64,000 bases of DNA from Clonostachys chloroleuca (taxonomy: Eukaryota; Ascomycota; Sordariomycetes; Hypocreales; Bionectriaceae): positions 23,374,001 through 23,438,000 of the forward strand of contig JBANAY010000003.1 of the NCBI GenBank assembly GCA_037952775.1, written 5' to 3'. The notes beneath the pieces were generated by a model. That model made no database searches, had not been told where the DNA came from, and was given only the letters and a program-made list of their open reading frames with translations. Every line of letters starts with the position of its first letter. Position 1 is the stretch's first letter. Below are positions 10,312 through 21,328 of this stretch, one piece after another. A program made the translations under genes and the position numbers.

Positions 10312-11523
10312 ATGTCTTTCTCTTCAGCCCACATCCCCTTGCCTGATACTCTATGGACGGGAAATCAGTCCTCAATAGTACCGCTAGATCTCTTCGATAT
10401 GTCCTTATTAGCAATAAGGATACGAGACACCTATCTTGATGGATATAAACGGGGCTTTGAGGACGGATACAAGTCTGGAGTTGATGCTTCAAGCTCGATT
10501 ATGTGTGTATCAGACCTGCTGTCTCCTGTCGCTTCACCCAATAGAAATCGATCTTTTGGCAATGAAGGACTGATAGTAATTGACCCCTCCACTCAACTTT
10601 CCGCAATTGAAGGCGTGGTATACTCAGGTGCAGAGTTAGCGCCTGACCCTAGTTTCGCCGAGCCTCTGTTTCCAGATTGCCCACCGAGCCCTGAATTTCG
10701 ACTAAGCGACTTCTTGCACATCCCAGAGTGGAATAGCGATGTAACAACACCCTCTGCCGAGCAGGGAACTGCCGCATCAAAGGGGGCATTATCGCCTGCT
10801 GACCTTTGTGCAACAAATCAACAGCCCATGTCAAGCCTAAGACCGACTACACCCACTACATGTCAGCCGTGTGAGCTTGTGGCTGGAAATTCGAGCGAGT
10901 TGCAAATAGATACTTATATACCGCCGCAGAGCGATGATTTAAGGCCACGGTCTCCCCTAAGCAGCAAATCCAGAACCCCGACAGTGCCACACGATTGCCT
11001 AGACAGAGCAATAACGCAGAGCAGTGCGGATGATGCGGGTGTCGGCCGGACAATGGTAACTTCTCCGGAAATGATAATACCGCCCAATGCAACGAATCTA
11101 ACAGCTGGAGCCCCCTCGCCAGACAGCGAAAGGGGCACCAGGTCCTATCCCCTTGCCATACTTGACTCATCAGATGATGAGGAGTACTCGAGCCGGCGCA
11201 AGAGGAAGCGTCTCGCGGTACGAGACAAGAAGCCTTCTTCACCTAGGTTTCTGATGGAATCTGTTCAAGTTCAATCTCCAACAACAGGCACTATAACTCT
11301 TACCTGGAACCAAACAATAAGGAAGTGGGTAGACGAGAAGTCAAATATATCTTGTTATGGAAATGAGATTCTCGAACGGTTTGCTCTGGTGTCTATTCAC
11401 GGCTATTTCAAAAGTCTTTTTCAAATAGACTTAGAAATGGTGAATGGCTGCTGGGAAGGTGAGGATGGCCTAGACTGTTTGGCTATTCAAGTGAAACTCT
11501 CCTCAGTTGAAGTAACCCTATGA
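10312..11523 (+). CDS. B-family protein, copy 1, uncharacterised, probably nuclear
   Basis: 403 codons, uninterrupted. The N-terminus has a Gly/Tyr-rich helix-like segment (YLDGYKRGFEDGYKSG), comparable to AYREGFAAAYYSYYG in B'. A long Ser/Pro/Thr-rich low-complexity middle follows, then a nuclear-type basic cluster SSRRKRKRL near residue 300, then a C-terminal part starting GTITLTWNQTIRKWVDEK that is remotely like the C-terminal domain of B'. It lacks the PNGIKIII block of B', so the ending may be frameshifted relative to the ancestor. TATA box and leader are present and the gene is divergent from A. Function unknown. Confidence 0.7.
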   Translation: MSFSSAHIPLPDTLWTGNQSSIVPLDLFDMSLLAIRIRDTYLDGYKRGFEDGYKSGVDASSSIMCVSDLLSPVASPNRNRSFGNEGLIVIDPSTQLSAIEGVVYSGAELAPDPSFAEPLFPDCPPSPEFRLSDFLHIPEWNSDVTTPSAEQGTAASKGALSPADLCATNQQPMSSLRPTTPTTCQPCELVAGNSSELQIDTYIPPQSDDLRPRSPLSSKSRTPTVPHDCLDRAITQSSADDAGVGRTMVTSPEMIIPPNATNLTAGAPSPDSERGTRSYPLAILDSSDDEEYSSRRKRKRLAVRDKKPSSPRFLMESVQVQSPTTGTITLTWNQTIRKWVDEKSNISCYGNEILERFALVSIHGYFKSLFQIDLEMVNGCWEGEDGLDCLAIQVKLSSVEVTL

Positions 11524-12250
11524 AAAGCCGAAGAGAATCCTTATATGGATTGCCAGGAAAAACCTTATCTAGGGTAGGATCACTATAATGTTATGGATTT
11601 TTATTACATGGGCAAATGCCTTCATAGAGAACTTCAATGTTAGTTTTATATAGATATGAACCTGGCAAGCGATTCAAACCAGAGCCTTTATACTTATTTG
11701 TTTAGCTGGTAGCGAGTGTTGGCTAATAGAGATATAGGCGACCATGATCCTATGTTAAGTATATGCTGCCACTGGGGCAATCTAGTGATGAAAATAGACA
11801 AGCAAATTAAAGGTTAATGAAAAAAAACAGGAGGCAAGCTTTAGAGACAAACTATGCAGACCCTTCCCGGCTATCTGTAAAAGTCGTGGTCCTGGCTTTT
11901 TGGTTTCCAAAAGCGTTAATTATAGGCCTCTGCAGCTGCCTCTGCTCTCCTAACTAGGATTGCCACTGTGATACGCTTTGCCTACAATCTCCATTAGCCA
12001 GTTTACAATGAGAGCTTTAATGAAGCACTTTACTATGTTAGAACTCTCATTCAAAATAAGCTCTTCCATTATTATCTCAAGTTTTTCACTTCGACCTCAA
12101 TCTAATAGTCTACTAAATACTGTCCCAGGCATCAAGGTAGAGAGAAACAGTTATAGATACTGCAAGGCCATATGCGAGTTAACAACCAACTTGACCGGTC
12201 GGAGCGGAATATCAGAGTATCAAATAACTAATTCACTATTCTAAAACTCC
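11524..12250. other. Spacer at the centre of the inverted duplication
   Basis: No convincing gene. This stretch separates the convergent 3' ends of B (plus) and B' (minus) and is the axis of the inverted A/B duplication. Short open frames here have no recognisable features. Confidence 0.5.
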
Positions 12251-13587
12251 CTACAAATCCTCCAAAGAGCCTCCATTATATGGTTCCCCTAGATAAAACA
12301 CCTCGCAATCAATAACACGGATTGATGACATGGGTTGAAAGATTGCCTCGAGATCCAATACACCAGTCTTTACCTCCCAAATGTCTTCATCAACATTATC
12401 ACCTTCCTAACCAGTCCCCTGATTAAAGATTATAATCTTAATTCCATTTGGCAATACTCCGACAAGGGCCTCTGGTTTATAATAGCTGAAAAGTTCCTCC
12501 ATGTCCAGAGGTGCTCGGGACATTGATGTAACCCAGGTATTCTCTTCATCATCCCACAAGACCCTTAGCTTTCTAGTGCCTTTGAGAGGTTGAAATATTC
12601 CACGCTGGATATGAAATTTCCAAGGCTTGGCCTGCTCTGATTTGGTTGAACAATGACGTTGCACCTTGCGGTGGTTTAAGTCGTGAATGGGACTAGCCGT
12701 CGCTTGCCTCTTCAATCCAACTTCCTGAATACTCTGCTCTGTAGAGTTCGTGTATCGATGGTTATTGTTCTCTTTTGATGTTTCTGGCCCTGAATCACTA
12801 AGCAGGTTGGTAATGAACGGTTGGCTCGTTGTATACGTGCTTGATGAGTTTGAACACCCTGAGGCTGCTTCTGATGTTGTGGAGGCGGCTGGGCTAAATG
12901 CCTCCACCGTGGTAGAGCTAGTCGTGGATGGACTGTATACCTCTGGCATCATGGCACTGGCTGGTGTAGTTCGCTCTGGCGTTACAGAAGCTTGATAAGT
13001 ACCCAATATTTCCGGAGCCTCGTGTGAAGTAAATCCATGGCTATCTATCCCTTGAGGCCTGGACCCAGCGCCGATAGACTCCCCAGGCCTATCCAACGTG
13101 ACAGAGGAATGAACAGCGTTGTCTGAAATGGCAGTATGGATAGACTGCCCCTCATGAGCATCGAAGTGGAGGTTCTCGAAATATGCGCCAGGAATATGAA
13201 GGCCATTCCGAACCGCTTGTTGGGGGGCAGTCCCTGAGACATGGAGTGCGCAAATGGTATCTGGAGAGCGCCAGGAGGCAAAAGTGTAGAGCCATCTGAG
13301 GCGGATGTAATGCTCAGATCTTGGGTGAATACTTGGTCAATTGGTGCAATGAAGTTCCCAGATTCTGGCAATGTGTAAATAGAACCGTGGTTTATATTGG
13401 TGGGAGCTGTAGGGTAATATCCTGGAGTGACTGAGTTGGCATGGCCGTAGTAAGAATAATAAGCGGCGGCAAAGCCCTCACGGTATGCCTTCATGCGTTT
13501 ATATCGCAATATATCGATAGAAGGGGGATAGGACGAATCGACAGCCAAGAACGGCTAAGTCGGGGCTAAGAAGGGAATGTTATCCAT
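12251..13587 (-). pseudogene. B-family protein, copy 2 (B'), frameshifted with two stops
   Basis: It starts at ATG 13587 (MDNIPFLAPT, then TAG at 13555, explained by CAG to TAG). The N-terminal frame carries YKRMKAYREGFAAAYYSYYG. Near 13230 a C6 tract shifts the frame by one base; the continuing frame (GLHIPGAYFENLHF onward) runs through a Ser/Thr-rich middle. The C-terminal domain contains RKLRVLWDDEENTWV, MEELFSYYKPEALVGVLPNG and IIIFNQGTG. A TAG at 12407 follows; the paralogous fragment at about 4190 has Trp there. The last codons are YNGGSLEDL. Divergent from A' with the tandem-repeat region between them. Confidence 0.75.
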
Positions 13588-13707
13588 GAGTGATGTAGTT
13601 GGAACTGAGAGCTGGCTTGAGAGATGTATTTAGTGCAAATTGAGAGATGGCTTAGAGATGGTGATAGAAGCAGACTTGTATGCTAGAAGAAAAGGCGAAG
13701 GCCATCC

Positions 13708-13714
13708 TTTTATA
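13708..13714 (-). promoter_or_regulatory. TATA box of B'
   Basis: TATAAAA (minus strand), about 120 bp upstream of the B' start codon at 13587. Confidence 0.6.
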
Positions 13715-13779
13715 CCTTTGGGTCTGCCTTAATAGCCAATACTATCTCATGCCCTTCCCTTCCTCTTGGCGAGATCGGC

Positions 13780-14345
13780 CGGCTGAGGGGAAGAGGATGT
13801 TATGCCATCCGAGCCCCTTTCTCTATCCACTGTGCATTAGTCCATACAGCCAGGCAGATACAACCTTGCTGAGGCACTTGGAGGTCGAGAATAAGGCCCG
13901 CTGAGATGCAAATATTCGTCATCATCACCTTCAGAGAAGGATTTCGGGTCATATAAGCCCCCTTTTTCCATTTTCTCTACGCTAGTCCATACAGCATGGT
14001 ATACACAGCCATGGTCAAGACCACCTAAGGGTCAAGAATAAGGCCGGCTGAGAGGTAAAGACTCGTTATTATCATGTCCGGAATGAAACTTCAGGCCACC
14101 CGAGCCCCTTTTCTCCATCCTCTTTGCATTAGCCCATACAGCCAGGCAGACATAGCCTTGGCTGGGGCAACTAGAGGTCGAGAAGGAGGCCGGCTGAGAT
14201 GCTGAGGAAAGAGATATCGGGCCGTCCGAGGCCCCCTTTTCCTATCCTCTTTGCACTAGCCCATACAACCAGGCAGACATAGCCTTGGTTGGGGCAACTG
14301 GAGGTCGAGAAGGAGGCCGGCTGAGATACGGACACTTATCATATT
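13780..14345. repeat. Tandem repeat of about 128-148 bp between B' and A'
   Basis: AGGCCGGCTGAGA or close variants recur near 13891, 14040, 14188 and 14316. Each is preceded by GGAGGTCGAGAA-type sequence and CCATACAGCCAGGCAGA. These units are the reverse complement of the family at 9180-9935, so both divergent gene pairs carry the same repeat class in the same relative place. Confidence 0.85.
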
Positions 14346-14525
14346 CCTATCTAGATCTAGCTTATCGTAAACAAGGCAGGGGAGAGCATCATCCTCTCAT
14401 TATAGTATCTACCTGGCCTTTCTTATTGGTGCCAACAGATCTGGGCCCTTGTTTTAGCCTAGCTGTTCAATTATTGCAAGGTTACTGAGAGGCTCGTCTT
14501 ATTAAGCCTGCCGGTGGTCTCTGGG

Positions 14526-14542
14526 TATTTAAAGAGCACTCC
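14526..14542 (+). promoter_or_regulatory. Core promoter element of A'
   Basis: TATTTAAAGAGCACTCC, identical to the element upstream of A, 121 bp before the A' start codon. Confidence 0.7.
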
Positions 14543-14646
14543 CCTCCCCCATCTTGATTCTTTCCTTTACTCTTCACTATACCAGCCCACTACAGCCATC
14601 TTGCCTCTACCCAGCAGAAACACTAAGAACCAGAACACAAATAACA

Positions 14647-16003
14647 ATGAGCTTTTCAAAGATCCTCAACCCTCAGCCACCAGCGCCCGAGACTTCGGGT
14701 GCGAAATATAACACCACTACAGACCCAGACTGGAGTGGTCGAGATATTAATAAGCCCCGCCCCCTCCCTGGGCCTATCCAGCCAACTGAATCTCATGGTC
14801 CAATGGCTCCCTCGTCACACCAGACTCTCAGTAAGGAGTATGATACCGCTTATAAGCGCCACCCTCTACCGAGTTCGCCAATATACCGGCATTTTAGCAC
14901 CCATGGCGCTCCAGAGAGCTATTACGATACCACCTGGGGAGAGAGTGATTACAATACCTATCCGAGTGACAGTGATGATCCTACCGTGTTGAATGATGAC
15001 AGGTATGATGAGTACAACGCTCGGGACAGCGATGAAGATTACTTTTCGGCTGAGAACGATACTATTCCGAATAATATTATTCACGATACCACACAAGCCA
15101 GAGGCAATTATCGTCTTAATACCCCCCCAGCTCTCTAGCTATATTAAATGATCCAAATGGTCCTATTATGCGCCAGACTCGCAGCCAGACTCGCAGCCAG
15201 ACTCGTAATATAATATCTCGCCCTACTCCGAATAGGGGTAGCAGTCACATTTACCCCCCTGAGTCTGCCTTTCCTACTTATTCTCAGAGCCCTAATGTTA
15301 GTAGTTTCTAATTATATATCTTTTATGTGTACTACTTCACAGTTACTGATCACTATAATAGGAGCTATCAAACATGCCTGGCAAACAGCCAACCCTTGCT
15401 AATTCTGGAACTCTGAGAATTCAATCAGATAGCCCAGGTCCAAGTTCATTAACGACACAGAAAAGGCGTCTGATACAACAAAATGAGATGAATCCTCAGT
15501 TGCAGAAGAGAATCAAGTTCTCTCAAGATCAAACTCATACGGAACGGGGCCCTGAATATACCCCTCTTGATAATGAGCTCTGGGAGGTAGATACATTCTA
15601 CATCCAGTACCCAGATGGACTCTCACAGGACTCCTCTGTTTCCGAAGAGGAGCTCGATATCGAGGTCGTCTGGAAGGCAACCCGTATCATATATGATGAT
15701 CTATCTTCTGCTCTAAGGGATTCAATCCTTAAAGCCTACGCACTTGAGGGTAAGAAAAGATTACAGGCCTTCAAAGGGCTTGTGTCTGATGTCAAGAGAT
15801 AATTTGGAGCGAAGCATTAAAAATGGCAATTTGATTGCAAATTCATTCCGCCTCATAAGGGCGCTAAGGGAACAAGGGTGACTCCTTTTTGGGCCTGTTG
15901 GAAATCGACCAAAGTACGATTCCAGGATCTATCTCCTATGTTAAAGGAAGAGGTATCGGATGATGCTAGGAGGAATGGGTTTATTATCTTGTATAGGAAC
16001 TAA
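14647..16003 (+). pseudogene. A-family protein, copy 2 (A'), frameshifted
   Basis: It starts at ATG 14647. The first frame runs to 15138, where a C7 tract puts it one base out; the other frame continues (LNDPNGPIMRQTRS to SPNVSSF). A further lesion lies before the frame that opens at 15374 (KRRLIQQNEMNPQLQKRIKF). That frame covers the conserved C-terminal domain, with a stop at 15800 and another shortly after, then FDCKF, TPFWACWK and FQDLSPMLKEEV, ending with TAA at 16001. A 13-bp direct repeat (CAGACTCGCAGC) lies at 15173-15206. Inverted relative to A at 7.5-9.0 kb. Function unknown. Confidence 0.75.
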
Positions 16004-16605
16004 ACTTGTATAATCATTAGTGTTAAATTTTACTTCTTATTTAAGTTATTTTTAACTTCGTAAAAGCTAAAGTCTGATTTGAATCTGTGATAGCAGTTCC
16101 GCAAGTTCCCCACTCCTGGAGAAGAAGTGAAGACGATCTCCGATACAGTGAAGGGGTCAGAGCGTTAAGTACTTTGATAATGGAGTCGCTTATTGTACCC
16201 ACCACCCCAAGAACTTTGGTACTAGCAGGTGTACACCGAAGCTGTAAGCATGTGTGTTCCCTGTCGCTGAATGGGGGGTCTATAAGGTAACGCGGGTCTA
16301 GTGCCAGCCTCGGACGCACTGTTCAGGACAACAAATGAGCTGAAAATTATGACACGCCCCTCCCCATAATAACGAGGTACAAGGGTGTGACGATCTAGCT
16401 GGGCAGGCAAAAGACACATTAAATGCTATATATGTATCCTACTCGCCATTTCATTTGCTCAAAAACATTGTACCTGATTAATTTTCTGGCCTATCATCTA
16501 TGCGATTTAATATTTACACCTCTAGAGACTATTATCTTATCCGACAACGTTCATTATCGTAAGTTATCGCTTGCTTCCTAACACTTTACAGATCTAAAGA
16601 AATCA
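16004..16605. other. Intergenic, no gene seen
   Basis: No frame with recognisable protein features. It holds the presumed promoter of the Myb-like/Clr5 pseudogene. Confidence 0.45.
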
Positions 16606-17900
16606 TTGACAATCACCAATCAGTCCCAGGCTGGCCGCAATAACACCAAGATTGTGTATTCCAACGTCAGAGAAGCGGTCCTATCACCGAGACGACGGGA
16701 CTATCGACTCCCCCACAAGCCGCTGCAAGTACATGATTTACGCTCAATAGACTGCGGCTCTGACAGCGATATAAGGGTATTGATACTCCTTGCTCCTCCA
16801 ATAATACCTATCGACGCTCCGACACAATGATTGATCCTTCCTAGGACATGAATACAACGATCGACGAAGAAAGAAAAAGGTACTCTAGGAAAGGGGAATG
16901 GACGAACGATGAGAACAAACAGCTCCTGCAGCTTATTTATTAATATGTTGCTCGAAAACATCTATCCCAGACAGAACTATCCAAAGCTCTATCCCGGGTA
17001 GCAAAGGCCTTAGATAGGGCTCAATGTGATTGCGAGGATCAATTGCTCGAGTTGCAAGCGCTCAATGATGGAGCATTCTCCTCTAACCCTGCGGAGTGGA
17101 ATATTAACCAAAATGAGATTCGTGACAAGAGGCTATAGCTCCTCGCCAGGCCTGAAGAAGACCTGAGCTCCGATGAAGAATCTAATAATCTTAAGGAAGC
17201 TGTTACAGACAAAGTATGCTCGGTAAACCGAACAAAAGCGACTATATGTATTGCCGCCAATACAGGACCTAGATGCGAGCTGCGTACTTCAACTTTTAAG
17301 TCTCGAAGTGCCCTTAGTTACTATCGAAAGGCCGGGGACTGTTTACTTCCAGGTATATCTAAGCCAGACAAGAGATCAATGAAGGAGACCAGCTAATAAT
17401 TAATTACTCTCAATCAGGGAAGAAGAGGAACTACACTGCTGCTGAATGGGAATCAATGAAGCTAACTATTGAAATTTACTGTGATATGGGATATATCTTA
17501 GAAGATATTGCCCAAATTATGAAGGATAAGCATGATTTTTATGCTACGTGAGTACGAATCAAAGACCCTAACTCGCAATATCTATATCTAATCGACCGAA
17601 CTCTGGTCAGTATTTCAAATTATTCTAATCATTTTCAAACCTGGGGCTGGAGAAAATACCAGAATTGGACAATGCATAAGCTAAAGTTCGAACTACACCG
17701 CTATAAACCACCCAAAGAGGTTTCCGAAGCAATGTTAACTGAGCATGGTATTGATATTCGGTAAGAACTATTTACGAGCCAGCACTATCTTAACATATGT
17801 TAACTACAATTCTCATAGACCAAAAGCTGTAAGCCGTTGTTTTCTGCGATGGGGATGGACAAGATTCGTATATATGGAAGGAAAAACCTCGAATATTTAG
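16606..17900 (+). pseudogene. Myb-like plus Clr5 domain protein, two in-frame stops
   Basis: Five exons keep frame: 16606-16776, 16845-17352, 17418-17547, 17613-17760 and 17819-17900. The intron at 17548 starts GTGAGT and has a CCCTAAC branch site. Exon 2 opens with a Trp-containing acidic/basic segment (RKGEWTNDENKQLLQLI) resembling the first helix of a Myb/SANT domain. Exons 3-4 encode a Clr5 domain: NYTAAEWESMKLTIEIYCD, MGYILEDIAQIM, HDFYAT, then WGWRKYQNW after splicing. Stops are 16941 TAA and 17136 TAG, both explained by Gln codons. Clr5-domain proteins are abundant in fungal accessory regions; the fission-yeast founder acts in heterochromatin, but the role here is unknown. Confidence 0.7.
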
Positions 17901-18383
17901 GCTCGGTAATGTCTCAATAAGTAGATCCTTTAATAAAACTTGTACCAATATTAGGCCCTCTGAAATTTCATACAATATTGTAAGAGATTTAGTAATATTA
18001 AAAAAAAAATTCTAAGAAGGCTTGCTAAAAATAGGCACTTTATCTAATAAATCTATTAGTTCCTAATTCCTTTCTTAAATGATTAATATTTGTAATCAAG
18101 GTCCATATTTAGCTGTCTATTTTGCTGCAAATACCAAGCGCTACTACGTGAGCTTACTTTGATGGATCGTATGGTAACTTAAGTGTAGCTGATGATTATG
18201 ATCTTAAACGTCTAGAAGAGCACTGCAGGCAATGTATATCCCTCTTGCAAGCTGGTATATAACCACAAGAGATAACTTACTCAGGACTTTTCAGCCTTTA
18301 GACTCTGGCATAGAGAAAATCTTTAAAATAAAAGCGAATCGCTTAAAAGAGGAAAAAAAGCGAAGGAAATACTTAGCACCAAA
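17901..18383 (+). other. AT-rich remnant downstream of the Clr5 gene
   Basis: Near 18190-18280 a frame reads ADDYDLKRLEEHCRQCISLLQ, like the helical tails that follow Clr5 domains in longer family members. It is interrupted by several stops. I treat it as a possible decayed 3' part of the same gene. Confidence 0.3.
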
Positions 18384-21128
18384 TTACTCTACCCATTTTC
18401 TTTGGTAATCCTGGACCATATGTAATAAAGAATTAACTTCTTCCTGAGATATAGTCTTCCAATCGGGCCTGGACTCTGCATCCTCAAAGGCAAATCTAAA
18501 ATCATATGTATCAGTTGCAATGGCATTCTCCAAGACCCGCCCTGCGGTAAGTTGGGTCGTTAGTTGCTCGAAGGGAATAATATTATGCATATCCTTGAGG
18601 GTCTCCTTATTCAGTCTTATATACCTGCTTGGTGACGCCCCATGTATCTCAGGTTGTATGGGTTCAAATGTTTGCAATGGTATAAATGGTGACAGACCAT
18701 GAAATCCTTCCTTGCCCGGGAGCTCGATGGTAGATGGATTGCATACGTTCAAGTACCGTCTGGCTGTGTCTCGGGCATTATGGTAATCAGATCTTGCCTA
18801 CCCAAGGCTATGACATACTGTATCAACTTGATCCGGTGGTAGTCTGGTTCGAGAGGACAAAAGTTGAAGGTAATGCACTCGAGTACGATATAGGCCAAGG
18901 TCCCCGTCCCTTTGGCTTGCGATAAGGCGGGCCAAAAGTGAACGAACGGAATCAGGCCCACCCGAAGCTACTTCGACCTGGGGAACAGTTCTGGGCGTCT
19001 GAAAGAGTTTCCATGCATCGACCAGCCGAATAAACTGGATGAGAGCTTCCCTACTGTATATAGCGGCTGCTAATTCGTAGGTTTCTGGTTTGGTGTATTT
19101 GGTACGCGACGGAAGAATACATAGTGGATCTTTTTCCAATAAGATATCTTGAAGTTGAAAACATTGTTTCTCGAGAAGACGGGAGCTTTGCTGTTCAGTT
19201 GCCGAAGTTTCAAATCTTTTCCGTTTCCGTCTGTTGACGATAACAACCTGGAAATTATATTTCCGATGAAGATTATATAGTCCGCAGTCGGAGCATACTT
19301 TGACGCTTTCGGGAAATAGCGCTCTATCAGGGAGTAGAAGATTGGTAGAAATACTGGCGCAATTTGTCAGGTTGACACACAAGTGGTAGCAGCATTCGCG
19401 TATAACTCTCGCTGTACCAGGCCTATCAATATAGAATTCAAAGTTGATACCTTCGGCCTTGAGCCTCGAAGGAGCAATCAAGATATTCTGGTGGCGGACA
19501 AACTGGTCACAATCGCAGGCTTCACCTGGTGATATCCGTTTAACCAGAGCTTTGAGTTTATCTGCTTCCTGTGGTCCGGTAACTATCCAGCCTTTATAGC
19601 CGGCAAGCACAAGATTCACTGACCAGAAATGAGCATCTTTATGATGAAGGGCCGTGGCAGAATAAGCTTCGCCGATATGGTGATATTCTTGATTTGCAAT
19701 TGTTAAATCTTTGAGACTTGATAGCTGTTCGCCTGAGTGAAGTATACCAGGCCCTGGGTGATCGGGGACTCCACCGAGATATGATATTGGGTCCTCTCTT
19801 GGTTTACTAATAGCCCTCTCAATGAGGGCCAAAGCTTTGTCATAACTGGGCCGTGGAGCGTTCTCGGTGAAGTTGGGCCATTGAAATTCCGAGTCGGTTG
19901 AGATATTCAGCGTTGAACAACCACTTTGCCCATCAATAGGCTTATAATGATTGGCCGTATAGTCAGGATCAGATATAGAGGGGCGGAGGGCTGCTTTGAG
20001 ATTCGCCTTGAGAGTGGAGCTGTCGAGAATCGAGGTGCAATCGAGTGTATAAGAAAACTCATCTTGGTTTTCCACAAGCTCGGCAATTTTGGGTACGAAT
20101 TTGGCACCTATATCCTCAGGCCCAAGTGTGAAGTTCGTAGCCTTTGGCGTGGAAGCTTGCGTCTCAGTGGCTTCCACACTCGTTGCTTGCGTGGTCTCGG
20201 TATCCTCATCCATAGTGTCGGGAGTAGTAGGGATACTATCCTGCATACTTCCAAGCGCTTGTGTGTTACTGGCCGTGGTCTCCGCATCCTCGTCCATACT
20301 CTCGGGAGTAGTAGGAACATTAGTCTGTGGACTTTCAATCTCCTGCGTGTCACTGGTCGCGATATCCGCATCCTGATCCAGCGGAGTAGTGGGAGGCTGC
20401 GTGCTTTCCATCGTATGCGTGGTACTTATAGACGGCGTAGAGCTACACTCCTTCGCGCGCGTGATATTTGTCGGGGTCTGCGCGGTCCGAGTGTCCTCAA
20501 CAGGAGTAGCAAGAGAAGCATCAGATGTAGTTTCCATCGGCTGCGTATCGTCGGTCGCGGTCGGCAAGGCGTCGACACATTCTATCGCCTGCTCATTCTC
20601 AATACCCTCCATTCTCGAGAGAGAAGCATCAGATGTATTTTCAATCGGTTGCGCGTCGTCGGTCACGGTCATCGAGGTGGCGTCATGTTCTATCACCCCC
20701 TCATTCGCATCAACCGTCTCTTGTGCATTGTCGGTCGCGCTCGTCAGGGAGGCATCGTATTCCGCTGCCTGGCTGTTCTTAATACTGTCCGTACTTCGAG
20801 GAGTATCGCGCGAGGCATCAGATGTGTTGTCTGCCGCCGTCCGTATGCTGTCGACAGAGGGAGCATCGGTTTCCGCAACGGCCGTCTCAGCGCTTGTTTT
20901 AGAGGCTTGCGAATTCACCAAATCCAAAGTATCGTTTAATCGCTTCCCAAATTGTTGCAAACGTTCAATAATCCCGGGAGGGACGGAGTTATTGGGCGGG
21001 TCAGGGCGTTGGCGGCGAGATGCCTTTCGACGCGGTCTCTCTGAAGGTGGCGGAGGCTGCGAAAATTCTTGGGCAAGCTGGTCAAATTCGGATTGCAACT
21101 GCAAAAGCTCATTTCGCAGGACATCCAT
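18384..21128 (-). pseudogene. JmjC-domain protein, one in-frame TAG
   Basis: A continuous frame of about 914 codons is broken only by TAG at 18798, codon 777. The frame resumes directly (ARSDYHNARDTARRYLNV), so TGG to TAG is likely. The N-terminus is coiled-coil-like with basic RPRRKASRRQR. Residues about 80-330 are Thr/Asp/Glu-rich low complexity with imperfect repeats such as TTPESMDEDAETTAS. A JmjC-like domain spans about 430-600: GEAYSATALHHKDAHFWSVN gives the H-x-D iron ligands near residue 496, and YHLCVNLTN near 580 is in the position of the distal His. JmjC proteins are Fe(II)/2-oxoglutarate oxygenases, often histone demethylases. A truncated 776-residue product keeping the JmjC region could still be made. 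Confidence 0.7.
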
Positions 21129-21212
21129 TTTGAAATACCTTGGAACGAGATGCCCTTGTCAACCTGGAAGGGGAAGGCGGATTAAATATCTCAATCGACT
21201 GCTTGCTTAGTT

Positions 21213-21234
21213 ATATCCGTGAATTCACGGATAT
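21213..21234. repeat. Perfect 22-bp palindrome, copy 1
   Basis: The core TATCCGTGAATTCACGGATA is perfectly self-complementary. With one mismatch the arms extend to AGT...ACT on each side, about 15 bp per arm. The same core is at 55896-55917. It lies 85 bp upstream of the JmjC start codon. A TGACTCA bZIP-type site overlaps its right end. Confidence 0.95.
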
Positions 21235-21328
21235 GACTCAGCAGTGACCTTCGTATCTACCCTATGTGATCGAAGCCGGAGACCCCTCTACTGCTAAAGT
21301 ATACTGATTCTTATTCCACCTTCCACCC

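Noticed and set aside
7473..16003. A/B as a toxin-antitoxin or spore-killer pair
   Set aside because: The divergent pairing invites it, but neither protein shows a known killer or immunity feature; kept only as an unexplained module.
19926..21210. Long plus-strand frames opposite the JmjC gene
   Set aside because: They mirror the GC-rich Thr/Asp/Glu repeat region on the minus strand. The minus frame has the domain and continues through 2.7 kb.
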